Of a stretch of DNA of 64,000 nucleotides, positions 1-8,164 are shown piece after piece. This stretch comes from JACKII01 sp041687435. GTDB lineage: Bacteria; Pseudomonadota; Alphaproteobacteria; Bin95. The stretch spans positions 5,223-69,222 of the forward strand of contig JAWLBX010000018.1 in the NCBI GenBank assembly GCA_041687435.1, in the 5' to 3' direction. The translations under genes and the position numbers were made by a program. Positions within the stretch are counted from its first letter, which is position 1. Each line of letters begins with the position of its first letter. Below the pieces are notes generated by a model, which worked only from the letters and a program-made list of their open reading frames with translations, did not search any database and had not been told where the DNA came from.

Positions 1-1502
1 AACGTCATGGTGACCGCCATCAGCAGGGCCAAGACCACCCACGCCTCCTGCCCCTCCGCTAGCCGGACGATGCCGTCGGCAATCAACGCCGTGCCTCCGC
101 TCGACTCCAGCGCCGACCCGATGGGGATCATCGCCCCCAACAGCACAATCACCGGCCATTCGACTGAAGTATAAACCTTGGCCGGGGGCACAATGCCAAA
201 GGCGAGATAGCCGACGACCACGGCGCCGAGCGCCACGGGCAGATAGACCAGTTCAGTGCTGGCGGCGACGATTGCGAGAGTAAATAACAGGACCGCAAGG
301 CCGGCCTTTTCGCGCCGGATCAACTGCACGCCGCGCTCCGCCAGTTGCAGAGCGCCAAGCCGTCCGATGGCATCCGGCAAAACCTTGGCAGGGCCGAGCA
401 GCAACAGCACGTCGCCAGCGTGCAACCGCACATGGCGCACCCGTTCCCGTACCCGCTTGCCCTGGCGGGCAAGGCCAAGCAGGCGAATGCCACTCACAGC
501 CCCCATGTTGAGCGAGGTCGCGCTCTGGCCGATGACATTGGCATCCTGGGGCAGTACGACTTCCGCCAGTTGCAGCTCCCCCTCTTCCAGCAGATGCTCC
601 TCCGCCCATTCCTCCGGGTAGATCAGGCCGAGTTTGCCGACAATGGCCTCCAATTCCTCTGGGCCGCCCTGGACGATCAACAGATCGCCGTCTTCCAGTT
701 TGGTGTAGCCCGGGAAAATAGTAACCCGGACGCCATCGCGGACAAGGCCCAGCAACTGGCCGTTCGCCTCCTCCACCACGGTCCGCACCTCGGCCCAGGT
801 CTTGCCCAGACCACGGGCATCTTCCGGCACCTCCAATTCGGCAACGTAGTCGTGCACCGAGAGCAATTCGCTGGCCTCGCCATTGTTGCCTGCATTCCTC
901 GGGATCAGCCGCCAGCCGATCAGGGAAATGAACAGAACGCCGATCACCGCCAGCGAGAGGCCAACCGGTGTAAAAGCGAACATGCTGAACGATTCCCCCA
1001 GGGAATCGGCGCGATAGGCAGCAATAACAATATTCGGTGGCGTGCCAATCAGCGTGACCATGCCGCCCAGGATCGATGCAAACGAAAGCGGCATGAGGGT
1101 CAGCGCCGGGCTGCGCTTCGCTGCTTTCGCCGCCTGCAGGTCGACCGGCATCAACAATGCGAGAGCCGCCACGTTGTTCATGACCGCAGACAGTGTCGCC
1201 GACAAGGCCGCCATGACGCTGATATGGCCGAACAGTGCCCGGTCGCTACGAACCACCCAACTGGCCACGAGTTCAATCACGCCAGACGACGACAGGCCCG
1301 CGCTAACGATCAGCACCATCGCGATGATGATGGTGGCGGGATGCCCAAACCCGGTGAATGCATCGTCGGCTGGCACCACGCCCAGCACGATACAGGCGAT
1401 CAGCGCTCCGAACGCAACGGCATCATAACGCCAGCGGCCCCAGATCAGCAGGACGAAGACCGCACCAAGAATGCCAAACAGGATAGCCTGGTCGGTTGTC
1501 AT
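1..1502 (-). CDS. SLC13/DASS-type anion transporter with two RCK_C domains (3' end outside window)
   Basis: Translation of the minus strand from the ATG at 1502 gives an uninterrupted frame to the window edge, so the C-terminus is missing. It begins MTTDQAILFGILGAVFVLL and shows hydrophobic helices over about residues 5-190, including MNNVAALALLMP and the LIGTPPNIVIA loop, which is typical of the SLC13 (sodium:sulfate/dicarboxylate symporter) fold. A soluble middle section (about 200-390) carries two TrkA-C/RCK_C-like stretches (LEDGDLLIVQGGPEEL and LHAGDVLLLLGPAKVL). Membrane helices then resume. This helices-RCK_C-RCK_C-helices order is the common arrangement of bacterial SLC13 permeases annotated for sulfate or dicarboxylates. 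The substrate cannot be read from the sequence. Confidence 0.85.
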   Translation of the reverse strand, partial: MTTDQAILFGILGAVFVLLIWGRWRYDAVAFGALIACIVLGVVPADDAFTGFGHPATIIIAMVLIVSAGLSSSGVIELVASWVVRSDRALFGHISVMAALSATLSAVMNNVAALALLMPVDLQAAKAAKRSPALTLMPLSFASILGGMVTLIGTPPNIVIAAYRADSLGESFSMFAFTPVGLSLAVIGVLFISLIGWRLIPRNAGNNGEASELLSVHDYVAELEVPEDARGLGKTWAEVRTVVEEANGQLLGLVRDGVRVTIFPGYTKLEDGDLLIVQGGPEELEAIVGKLGLIYPEEWAEEHLLEEGELQLAEVVLPQDANVIGQSATSLNMGAVSGIRLLGLARQGKRVRERVRHVRLHAGDVLLLLGPAKVLPDAIGRLGALQLAERGVQLIRREKAGLAVLLFTLAIVAASTELVYLPVALGAVVVGYLAFGIVPPAKVYTSVEWPVIVLLGAMIPIGSALESSGGTALIADGIVRLAEGQEAWVVLALLMAVTMT

Positions 1503-1622
1503 GTCGAAAACCCCTCATGCGTGGCCCCTTATGGACCGCGGGATCATCCTAGCAAGGTTTGCTGTTTGTCCTCCGGAGAAAATTCCTCGCGCCCATTTGC
1601 GCGGATTTCCGGTGTGAACATG

Positions 1623-1654
1623 AAAACACCCCGCCGAAACCGCCGGGGTGTTTT
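1623..1654. terminator. Bidirectional intrinsic terminator
   Basis: A near-perfect inverted repeat, AAAACACCCCG and CGGGGTGTTTT flanking a short CCGAAACC-containing loop. A-runs lead in and T-runs lead out on both strands. It lies just downstream of the NifU-like gene, which is transcribed leftwards. Confidence 0.8.
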
Positions 1655-1688
1655 GCCAACTGCATCGCCTCCGAAGTGAGGCGCGCCC

Positions 1689-2249
1689 TCAATACGGAAC
1701 GGGATAAACCGCCTGCACTTCCGGGATGTAATGCTTCAGCATGTTCTCGATACCCATTTTCAGGGTCGCCGTGGAGCTGGGGCAGCCGGCGCAGGCGCCC
1801 TGCATGGCCAGATAAACGACGCCATCCTCAAACCGCCGGAACACGATATCGCCGCCATCCTGCGCGACGGCCGGGCGCACGCGCTCGTCCAGAAGCTCCT
1901 TGATCTGAGCGACGACCTCCGGGTTGCCGCCATCATCAACGGTATGGTCGGTCTCGGTCTCGCCGACCATGACCGGAGCGCCCATGGTGAAATGATCCAT
2001 GATCGTGCCCAGGATCTGCGGTTTCAACGTCTGCCAGTCACGGGCTTCATCCTTGGTCACGCTGATGAAATCAGCACCCAGAAACACCTGGGTGATACCG
2101 CCGACGTTAAACAGTGCTTCGGCCAGGGGCGACTTGCCCTTGGCTTCGTCCAGGGACGGGAAGTTGGCAGAACCCGAGCCCAGCACATCGCGGCCGGGCA
2201 GAAACTTCAGGGTCGCCGGGTTCGGCGTGGTCTCGGTCTGAATGAACAT
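1689..2249 (-). CDS. NifU/Nfu-type iron-sulfur cluster scaffold or carrier protein
   Basis: A 186-residue protein with the two-part Nfu layout. The N-terminal Nfu_N region starts MFIQTETTPNPATLKFLPG. The C-terminal NifU domain has the cluster-binding CAGC motif (Cys153 and Cys156) followed by PSSTATLK. Family members carry and deliver 4Fe-4S clusters to apoproteins. The start at 2249 is chosen because a GGAGG lies about 10 bases upstream and homologues begin MFIQTE; the frame stays open further upstream, but those residues (MAVFRRGGTH) look non-native. It sits 32 bp downstream of the DmsC-like gene on the same strand and is followed by a strong terminator. Confidence 0.93.
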   Translation of the reverse strand: MFIQTETTPNPATLKFLPGRDVLGSGSANFPSLDEAKGKSPLAEALFNVGGITQVFLGADFISVTKDEARDWQTLKPQILGTIMDHFTMGAPVMVGETETDHTVDDGGNPEVVAQIKELLDERVRPAVAQDGGDIVFRRFEDGVVYLAMQGACAGCPSSTATLKMGIENMLKHYIPEVQAVYPVPY

Positions 2250-2281
2250 CGTCTTGCAAGCCTCCAAAAGGGCTTCAGGGT

Positions 2282-3220
2282 TTAGCCGTAGTACAGGCCA
2301 ACGGTGTGTTCCGCCTCTGCGAAAAACAGCCAACGCTCGAACAGCACACCAATGCCGGCGGATAGTAGCGCGCAGATCGACAGCATCATGCCAATCGCAT
2401 TACCGCCAATAAGCAGCATGAGCAATGCCGCAATCAACGGAACACCGAATGTCAACAGTTGCACCAGCCTGCGCAGCCGTTTGGCATGGTCGCGCGCAAC
2501 CCGGAACACCATTTCCTTTTGCAGATAGTTGGGGTTGGTGTGCGGCGGTTCCAAGGGGCGGACGCGACCCAAATGGCCAAGCCCGGTCGCGGTTTCGCGT
2601 GTGCTCGCCGGTATTTCGCCATCGACGGCGCGCCAGTACAACACCTTTGCAACCCACGCAGCGGCGGCTGCCAGCAGCATCAGCCAAACAAAGACATCGT
2701 GTTCGGCCTTGAACAGATACGATACCGTGTTCAGCGCCGCTGCACCGGTCAGCAGGGCCAGCAGCATATAGTTCGGTGCGGTCAACGGCGTATGCCACTG
2801 GCGGATCGGCTTCAGCGAGGCATAGATCATGGCGGTACAATAGACCGTTACACCCGCCGCGATAGCCGCTAGAACCCCGGCAATCGCGTAGATATGCGCC
2901 AAGTCTTCCAGAAATACCCAGCCGATAAACAGCAGTGCCGCCGGCATATAGGTCAGGATCGCCATGACCCCTTCCCGGCTCAGCCAGGAGGTTTTCCACT
3001 GACTGAGAGCCCGCCAGGCACGTTCGGGATGGCCAAGGTGGAACGTGGACGACAGGAGCCCCGCCGTCACCAGCCCCAGAGCCAGGGCAAGGCCGACCCC
3101 ACCGACCCAGCGGTCTGCAGGCAACAGGCCGAAGGCGCCGAACAGCCCCATCAGGGCGAGCAGGCCATAGCCCGCACCGGAAGCCGTGGTGAAAAAGATA
3201 ATGGATACTGCTGGATGCAT
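2282..3220 (-). CDS. DMSO reductase-type membrane anchor subunit (DmsC family)
   Basis: A 312-residue, very hydrophobic protein with about eight predicted transmembrane helices. It opens MHPAVSIIFFTTASGAGYG and carries the family-typical STFHLGHPERAWRALSQWK and SWLSREG stretches. DmsC subunits anchor a molybdopterin catalytic subunit (DmsA) and a 4Fe-4S subunit (DmsB) to the membrane and pass electrons from quinol. No dmsA- or dmsB-like gene lies on either side in this window: upstream is a TPP enzyme and downstream a NifU-like gene. The catalytic partners are therefore either elsewhere or lost. Family assignment is firm; function in isolation is unknown. Confidence 0.88.
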   Translation of the reverse strand: MHPAVSIIFFTTASGAGYGLLALMGLFGAFGLLPADRWVGGVGLALALGLVTAGLLSSTFHLGHPERAWRALSQWKTSWLSREGVMAILTYMPAALLFIGWVFLEDLAHIYAIAGVLAAIAAGVTVYCTAMIYASLKPIRQWHTPLTAPNYMLLALLTGAAALNTVSYLFKAEHDVFVWLMLLAAAAAWVAKVLYWRAVDGEIPASTRETATGLGHLGRVRPLEPPHTNPNYLQKEMVFRVARDHAKRLRRLVQLLTFGVPLIAALLMLLIGGNAIGMMLSICALLSAGIGVLFERWLFFAEAEHTVGLYYG

Positions 3221-3283
3221 CGCGCCTGCACCGCCCTTGGAAAAAGCGTCGGGATGGAAGGCAGCGCCGGAACGCGCATTGCC

Positions 3284-3304
3284 CGCCTGCCTTTATGGCA
3301 GGCG
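3284..3304. repeat. Short perfect hairpin
   Basis: An 8-bp perfect inverted repeat (CGCCTGCC, loop TTTAT, GGCAGGCG) in the gap between the TPP enzyme and the DmsC-like gene. There is no T-run, so it is at most a weak terminator or mRNA processing/stability element for the leftward transcript. Confidence 0.4.
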
Positions 3305-3441
3305 AGGGAAGCCATTGGCAATGTCGTCGGTGCCTCGCAGGCGGCAAATGGGCTTCCCACCCATTGCGCGAATTCCTTCCTTGCCTGCCTTGTCATCGCG
3401 AAAATCGTTCCCGACCAAATCCGCTTGCCTGCCGAATTCGT

Positions 3442-5115
3442 CTAGCGCCGCAGGATATAGGGCCAGGGATTGACTTCAGTCGCCAGATCGACGGGCACTT
3501 CGATCAAGGTTGGCCCGGTGTTGGGCAGCGCCGTCTTGATGGCCGCTTCCAGTTCCCCAGAATCGCCGGCGCGGGCGTAGGTGACACCATAAGCCTTTGC
3601 CAGCACCTCAAAATCCGGATTGACGAAGTCGCTGGCGATCGTTCGGCCGTCAAAGTTGGTGATCTGATCGCGGCGGACATTGCCAAAGGCGTTGTTGTTA
3701 AACAGCACGGTGATCAGGGAAATCCCCTCCTTCACCGCCGTCGACAACTCGCTTGCGCCATAGAGGAAACCGCCGTCGCCGGTCACCGCGACCACCGGCA
3801 CATCCGGACGGCCGGCCTTGACGCCCAGCGAGGTCATGAAGCCATAGCCGAGATTGCCCTGAAAGCCGCTGGTGATGTAGGTGCGCGGCTCGAACACATC
3901 CCATGCGAAGAAACTGGCATAGCCGGCCTGCGTCAGTTCTTCGGCAAAGATGCCGTTGCGCGGCAGCGCCCGCCGGATGGCTTCCAGAAACCCGACATGC
4001 GGCTGAACCGCGGCAATGGCCTGGCTGGCGGTGGCGCGGGCGCGCTCCAGCCGGCCAAGGTCTTTGGACGCTGGGGCGGCGCCTTGATCCAACGCTTGCA
4101 GCAGCGCAGCCGTGCCTTCGCGCGAATCGGCCACCACCGGCACATGCGGAACGAGGCGTTCCATTTCTGCCTCGTCAATGTCGATGCGGATCAAATGCGG
4201 CGGCACCTCCGGCTCTACCACCCGGCTGTTCATGCCGGACCAGCGCATGTAGATCATCTCCAGCCGGCTGCCGATGCCGATGACGAGATCGGTTTCCTCC
4301 CACAATTGCCAAGCCGCATAGCTGGACATGGCAAGCGGATGATCGGCCGGCACGATGCCGCGGCCGCCGCGGAACGCGGTCACGGGCGCGTTCAGCTTTT
4401 CCGCCAGCGCCATCACCTCCGCCTGGGCATGGCGGGCACCGGAGCCGACCATAATCAGCGGCCGCTCCGCCTTGCGGGCAAGGTCGGCGGCCTTGGCAAT
4501 CGCGTCCGCATCGACTTCCGGCAATGGTTCCGGCTGCAGTGCCGCCATCGGCGTCACCTGACCTTCCGCCGCCATGTCATCCCAGCACATTTCGATCAGC
4601 GCCGGGCCGCGACGGCCGGAGAGCATGGCCTGAAATGCCTCCGCAACGATGCGCGGCGCATCTTCCGGCTTCTCGATCCGGGCAGTGTATTTGCAGAGGC
4701 GGGCAACGGTGCCCTGCTGGTCCGGTATTTCGTGCAGGTGGCCGCGGCCACCTTCAAGGAAGGCGCTGGGAACCTGGCCAGTGATGCAAAGCACCGGCTG
4801 GTTCGTGCCCCAGGCGGTGCAGAGCGCCGCCATGGTGTTGAGCACGCCCGGCCCCGGCACCACGCTATAGACGCCAACCTTGCCGGTCGCCTGCGCATAC
4901 CCGAATGCCATATAGGCGGTGGCCTGCTCGTGCCGGGCGCCGTAGGTGCGGATCTTGTCCGTGTTCTTGGCCAGGGCATCCATCACCGGATAGGTTTGCA
5001 CGCCCGGCAAGGCAAACACGGTATCCACGCCATGATCGATCAGCGCTTGAACAATCGCCGCGCCGCCCGTCATCGTCTGGGTTGCCGCGGTCTGGGTGCT
5101 GGCAGGGTCGGTCAT
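3442..5115 (-). CDS. Thiamine pyrophosphate enzyme, acetolactate synthase large-subunit-like
   Basis: A 557-residue protein with the three-domain TPP-enzyme layout. The N-terminal Pyr domain carries the catalytic glutamate in GARHEQATAYMAFGYA. A central FAD/nucleotide-fold domain follows. The C-terminal PP domain has the TPP/Mg motif GDGGFLYGASEL...FNNNAFGNV. Such proteins are often annotated acetolactate synthase, but biosynthetic IlvB normally pairs with a small regulatory subunit and none is adjacent. A catabolic 2-oxoacid decarboxylase/ligase role is equally possible. The start at 5115 (MTDPASTQ) is preferred over a long low-complexity upstream extension that overlaps the ABC gene. Confidence 0.85.
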   Translation of the reverse strand: MTDPASTQTAATQTMTGGAAIVQALIDHGVDTVFALPGVQTYPVMDALAKNTDKIRTYGARHEQATAYMAFGYAQATGKVGVYSVVPGPGVLNTMAALCTAWGTNQPVLCITGQVPSAFLEGGRGHLHEIPDQQGTVARLCKYTARIEKPEDAPRIVAEAFQAMLSGRRGPALIEMCWDDMAAEGQVTPMAALQPEPLPEVDADAIAKAADLARKAERPLIMVGSGARHAQAEVMALAEKLNAPVTAFRGGRGIVPADHPLAMSSYAAWQLWEETDLVIGIGSRLEMIYMRWSGMNSRVVEPEVPPHLIRIDIDEAEMERLVPHVPVVADSREGTAALLQALDQGAAPASKDLGRLERARATASQAIAAVQPHVGFLEAIRRALPRNGIFAEELTQAGYASFFAWDVFEPRTYITSGFQGNLGYGFMTSLGVKAGRPDVPVVAVTGDGGFLYGASELSTAVKEGISLITVLFNNNAFGNVRRDQITNFDGRTIASDFVNPDFEVLAKAYGVTYARAGDSGELEAAIKTALPNTGPTLIEVPVDLATEVNPWPYILRR

Positions 5116-5218
5116 GGGCGATGTTTCCTCAACAAGGGCGTTGGCTGACGGTTTGAGCCACAGCCTACACCAATCGTTCTCCCTGTCGCCTCGCTTTTCC
5201 GCCCCCGCGCGATCCGCC

Positions 5219-5968
5219 TCAAACGTGCAGGCGTTTGGCGATAGTGTCCGCAACCGCGGCCAATTCCGAACTATCGCGCCGGCGCGGGCGCGGCACCGTA
5301 ACCGGGATATCTGCTGCGACGCCGGCAGGCGATCCCGCCAGCACCACCACCCGGTCGGCCAGGAACGCAGCTTCGGCGATATCGTGGGTAACAAATACCG
5401 CCGCAGCACCGCTCGCCTGCCAGATGCGGCCAAGCTCGTCCTGCAAGTGTTTGCGGGTGATGGCATCGACAGCGCTGAACGGCTCGTCCATCAGCAGGAT
5501 CGCCGGCCGCACCGCCAACGCCCGGGCAATGCCGACGCGCTGGGCCTGACCGCCGGAAAGCTGATGCGGCCAGCGTTGGGCAAAGTCAGTCAGGCCGGTT
5601 AGCGCCAGGGCATCGCGAACCCGCGCCTCTGCCTCGCCCTTATCGAGCGCGAGCGCCTTCAGGCCGAGCGCCACGTTGCCGGCGACCCGCCGCCAGGGCA
5701 ACAGCCGGCTATCCTGGAACACCACCGCACGGTGGCGCCGATCGGACGCGGGTGGCGCGTGTACGCGGACCGCGCCACCTTCCGGCTCCAGCAGGCCGGC
5801 AACGGCACGCAGCAGGGTGGACTTGCCGACGCCGGAGCTGCCGACGACACAGACAAACTCGCCGTCCTGGATCGCCAGCGACGTGTTTCGCAGCACCGGC
5901 GCGAGCGCGTTCGGATGGCGGAGCGTAACGCGGTCCACTTCGACCACGGGATGGGCTAGGGGCGCCAT
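5219..5968 (-). CDS. ABC transporter ATP-binding protein, nitrate/sulfonate/taurine type
   Basis: A 249-residue ATPase with Walker A GSSGVGKST, Q-loop QDSRLLPW, signature LSGGQAQR, Walker B AILLMDEPF and a following D-loop/H-loop (VFVTHDIAEA). The closest family pattern is SsuB/TauB/NrtD, ATPases that power import of aliphatic sulfonates, taurine, nitrate or similar anions. The ATG at 5968 is preferred; it overlaps the end of the permease gene by 13 bases, which implies translational coupling. It is the last gene of a substrate-binding protein, permease, ATPase operon. Confidence 0.93.
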   Translation of the reverse strand: MAPLAHPVVEVDRVTLRHPNALAPVLRNTSLAIQDGEFVCVVGSSGVGKSTLLRAVAGLLEPEGGAVRVHAPPASDRRHRAVVFQDSRLLPWRRVAGNVALGLKALALDKGEAEARVRDALALTGLTDFAQRWPHQLSGGQAQRVGIARALAVRPAILLMDEPFSAVDAITRKHLQDELGRIWQASGAAAVFVTHDIAEAAFLADRVVVLAGSPAGVAADIPVTVPRPRRRDSSELAAVADTIAKRLHV

Positions 5969-6774
5969 TGCAGTACCCAATTCTCAAAGTGGACAAATGC
6001 GAAATCGCAGAGGGCGTAAACTGCAGAGATGGCGAACATATAGATCACCACTGCCTCATAGGCGCCGACACCCGCGGCCGAGTTCATTTCCTGCCCCATG
6101 CCTGGCACACCCAGCAATTCGGCGGCAATCAGTGCCATCCAGGCTTGGCCGACGCCGGTGCGGAAGCCGGAGAGCATGCCGGGGGCTGCCGCGGGCAATG
6201 TGACTGTCAGGCTTTGACGCCACCAGCTGCCGTGACCGAACGCGCGCGCCAACTCATAATAGCGCGGATCGACGCCGCGAATGGCGGCATAGGTGGCAAA
6301 ATAGTTCACCCAGAAAACGCCGATCGCGATGACGAAGGCGGCGCCAGCATGGCTGACCTGAAACCAGGCAATCGCAAATACAACCCAGGCCAGTGGCGGA
6401 ATTGGGCGCAGAATGCGGGCCAGATAGGCGTGAACGTCCTCAAACATGGCATTGGTCGCAGCGGCGAACCCAATGGCCATGCCGAGCGCTGTTCCAATGC
6501 CCAGACCCCACGCATAATGGATCAGGCTGGAGCCAATAGCGGGCAACAACCGCCCGCTAGCCCCCTCCTCCCATAGCGTCTGCGGCAACAAGAACGGGTC
6601 TGGCATGGTGCCCGCGCCGGTCCACTCGAATTGGTACGAGGCTTTCCAGAGTGCGATGAATGCCAGCACGCCGCCTATGCCCAGCAACACGCGGCGCGGC
6701 AGTTGCGGCCAGCGCCAGCGCATGCTCTCGCTGCGCCGGGTCGCCCGCGCCGACTCTTCGGCAAGCGTCCCCAT
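5956..6774 (-). CDS. ABC transporter permease, SsuC/TauC type
   Basis: A 272-residue inner-membrane permease with about six helices and the BPD_transp_1 cytoplasmic loop (EAA-like) at YYELARAFGHGSWWRQSLTVTLPAAAPGM. The N-terminus is charged (MGTLAEESARATRRSES) and cytoplasmic. It starts 3 bases after the stop of the binding-protein gene and overlaps the ATPase gene, so the three genes form one transcription unit. The substrate is not readable from the sequence. Confidence 0.93.
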   Translation of the reverse strand: MGTLAEESARATRRSESMRWRWPQLPRRVLLGIGGVLAFIALWKASYQFEWTGAGTMPDPFLLPQTLWEEGASGRLLPAIGSSLIHYAWGLGIGTALGMAIGFAAATNAMFEDVHAYLARILRPIPPLAWVVFAIAWFQVSHAGAAFVIAIGVFWVNYFATYAAIRGVDPRYYELARAFGHGSWWRQSLTVTLPAAAPGMLSGFRTGVGQAWMALIAAELLGVPGMGQEMNSAAGVGAYEAVVIYMFAISAVYALCDFAFVHFENWVLQWRP

Positions 6775-6777
6775 GGC

Positions 6778-7791
6778 CTAGTTCACCCCTGCCGTGGCGG
6801 ATTTGTAGAAGCTGGTATCGAACAGGGCGTCGAGGTCGACCCTCGTTGTCAACGTGCCGACGTCCGCCTGATAATCATGCATCGTGCGGGTGCCGGGTAT
6901 GATGTACTCCGGGTCGGCGAGGAACGCAGCCTGGCTGTTCTTCAACGCCTGCACCACCACGCCCTTCGGCATGCGCCCGCCGCCGACATACTTGCCGACC
7001 GCCGCAGCAGAACCTTCCGGATCGGAACGCAGTTTTTCGGTCGCGCGGATCTGGGCGGCGACCATGGCCTGCACCAAGTGCGGTGCGCGCGCGATCAGCG
7101 CCTCGCGAACCGCCAGCACGGCGCCCGGCTGACCGGGGAACAGCTCCGAGCCCCCGGCAACGACTTTGGCCCCATCGACTTTGTCGAGCGTCAGCGCAAC
7201 GACCGGTTCCAAAATAGCCGCACCATCCACCGCGCCGGTCAGCAAGGCCTGCTGGACCTGCGCCGCGCCCTGATAGACTACGTCAATGGAATCCCTGGAG
7301 ATGCCAAGCTGGCGTTCCACCCAATAATGCAGCACCGTCTCCGGCACCGAGCCGAGCGGGAAGGTGGAGATCACCGGCTTGCGGCCATGCTTTTCCGTAA
7401 AGGCTGCGAAAGCGGTCTCAGGCGGCCCGGCCTCGAACGCATCGGCGAGGCTCGGCAGTCCAATAACGCTGATCTGCTCGACTGTGCTGGAGGCGACGAC
7501 CTTCAGATCCACCCCCTTGCCGCGGGCCACCATGGCCGGGCCGATGCCGAAATGGGCAACATCGAGTTGCCCGGCTAGCAGCGCCTGCACCATGGCCGGG
7601 CCGTTCTGGAACTGGATCAGCTTCGGCTCAATCCCGGCATCGGCAAGCCAGCCCTCCTCCAGCGCGAGAAACACCTGAGACACGGGCAAGATCGGCATAT
7701 ACCCGATTTCGAGGGTTTCCGCTGCCGCGGGGCGGATCAGGGTGGTCACAGCGAGGGCGGCTGCCGCTACGGCGCCTATCCAACAGGTCAT
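6778..7791 (-). CDS. Periplasmic substrate-binding protein of nitrate/sulfonate-type ABC importer
   Basis: A 337-residue protein with a cleavable signal peptide (hydrophobic core AAAALAVTTLI, cleavage after RPAAA). The mature part begins ETLEIGYMPILPVSQVFLALEEGWL, typical of the NMT1/SsuA-like periplasmic binding family. LLAGQLDVAHFGIGPAM is the usual second-strand ligand-site region. It is the promoter-proximal gene of the ABC operon, read leftwards from an AT-rich regulatory region. No desulfonating oxygenase or nitrate reductase is nearby, so the ligand is undefined. Confidence 0.9.
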   Translation of the reverse strand: MTCWIGAVAAAALAVTTLIRPAAAETLEIGYMPILPVSQVFLALEEGWLADAGIEPKLIQFQNGPAMVQALLAGQLDVAHFGIGPAMVARGKGVDLKVVASSTVEQISVIGLPSLADAFEAGPPETAFAAFTEKHGRKPVISTFPLGSVPETVLHYWVERQLGISRDSIDVVYQGAAQVQQALLTGAVDGAAILEPVVALTLDKVDGAKVVAGGSELFPGQPGAVLAVREALIARAPHLVQAMVAAQIRATEKLRSDPEGSAAAVGKYVGGGRMPKGVVVQALKNSQAAFLADPEYIIPGTRTMHDYQADVGTLTTRVDLDALFDTSFYKSATAGVN

Positions 7792-7817
7792 AGCTCGGTC
7801 CTTGAGGCTGGAGCATC

Positions 7818-7920
7818 GAATTTAATCAGACAAATGTGGAATTTTTCCTGAAAAACTGCAATATATCCAATTTAATTAGGATATTTTCCATAAAACACGT
7901 GCACAATGCGAATTAAATAC
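7818..7920. promoter_or_regulatory. AT-rich divergent regulatory region with repeated AATTTAAT motifs
   Basis: The 373-bp gap 7792-8164 separates the leftward ABC operon from the rightward DAHP synthase gene and is strikingly AT-rich for this genome. It contains AATTTAAT at about 7819 and 7869 and its inverted form (ATTAAAT-like) near 7911. There is also a dyad ATATCC-N10-GGATAT (7863-7884) and a GGAA-N3-TTCC dyad (7838-7848). These are plausible operators and promoter elements for the ABC operon; the regulator is not identified. The remaining bases to 8164 show no gene. Confidence 0.5.
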
Positions 7921-8164
7921 CGTTACGCAGCAAAACAGGAGCAACCAGCAATGCCGCCGGCAGCCAACTGGAAAATCCTTCATGATGACCGGGTCACGGT
8001 AAATGCTCTGTGTGCGCTGGCCGCCGGCGGTCCGCCACGCGCTGCCTCTGGCTGCCATGCGCCGCGGTCAATAGCATCGGATACAGCATCAGCACTGGCC
8101 AAGCCGGGCTTAGCGTCTTATAGAAACCATCTTGGCACGATCATTCACGTTAGAGAGTACCCTG

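Noticed and set aside
345..1679. Long plus-strand open frame of 444 codons
   Set aside because: It is antisense to the SLC13-type transporter, is rich in His, Gln and Arg with no family motif, and the opposite strand has clear helices and RCK_C sequence.
3295..5148. 617-codon plus-strand open frame
   Set aside because: Mirror of the TPP-enzyme gene; its composition (Arg, His, Gly rich) is typical of high-GC antisense frames.
3442..5466. Longer start of the TPP enzyme at 5466
   Set aside because: The extra 117 residues overlap the ABC ATPase gene antisense and look non-native; homologous TPP domains begin near MTGGAAIVQAL.
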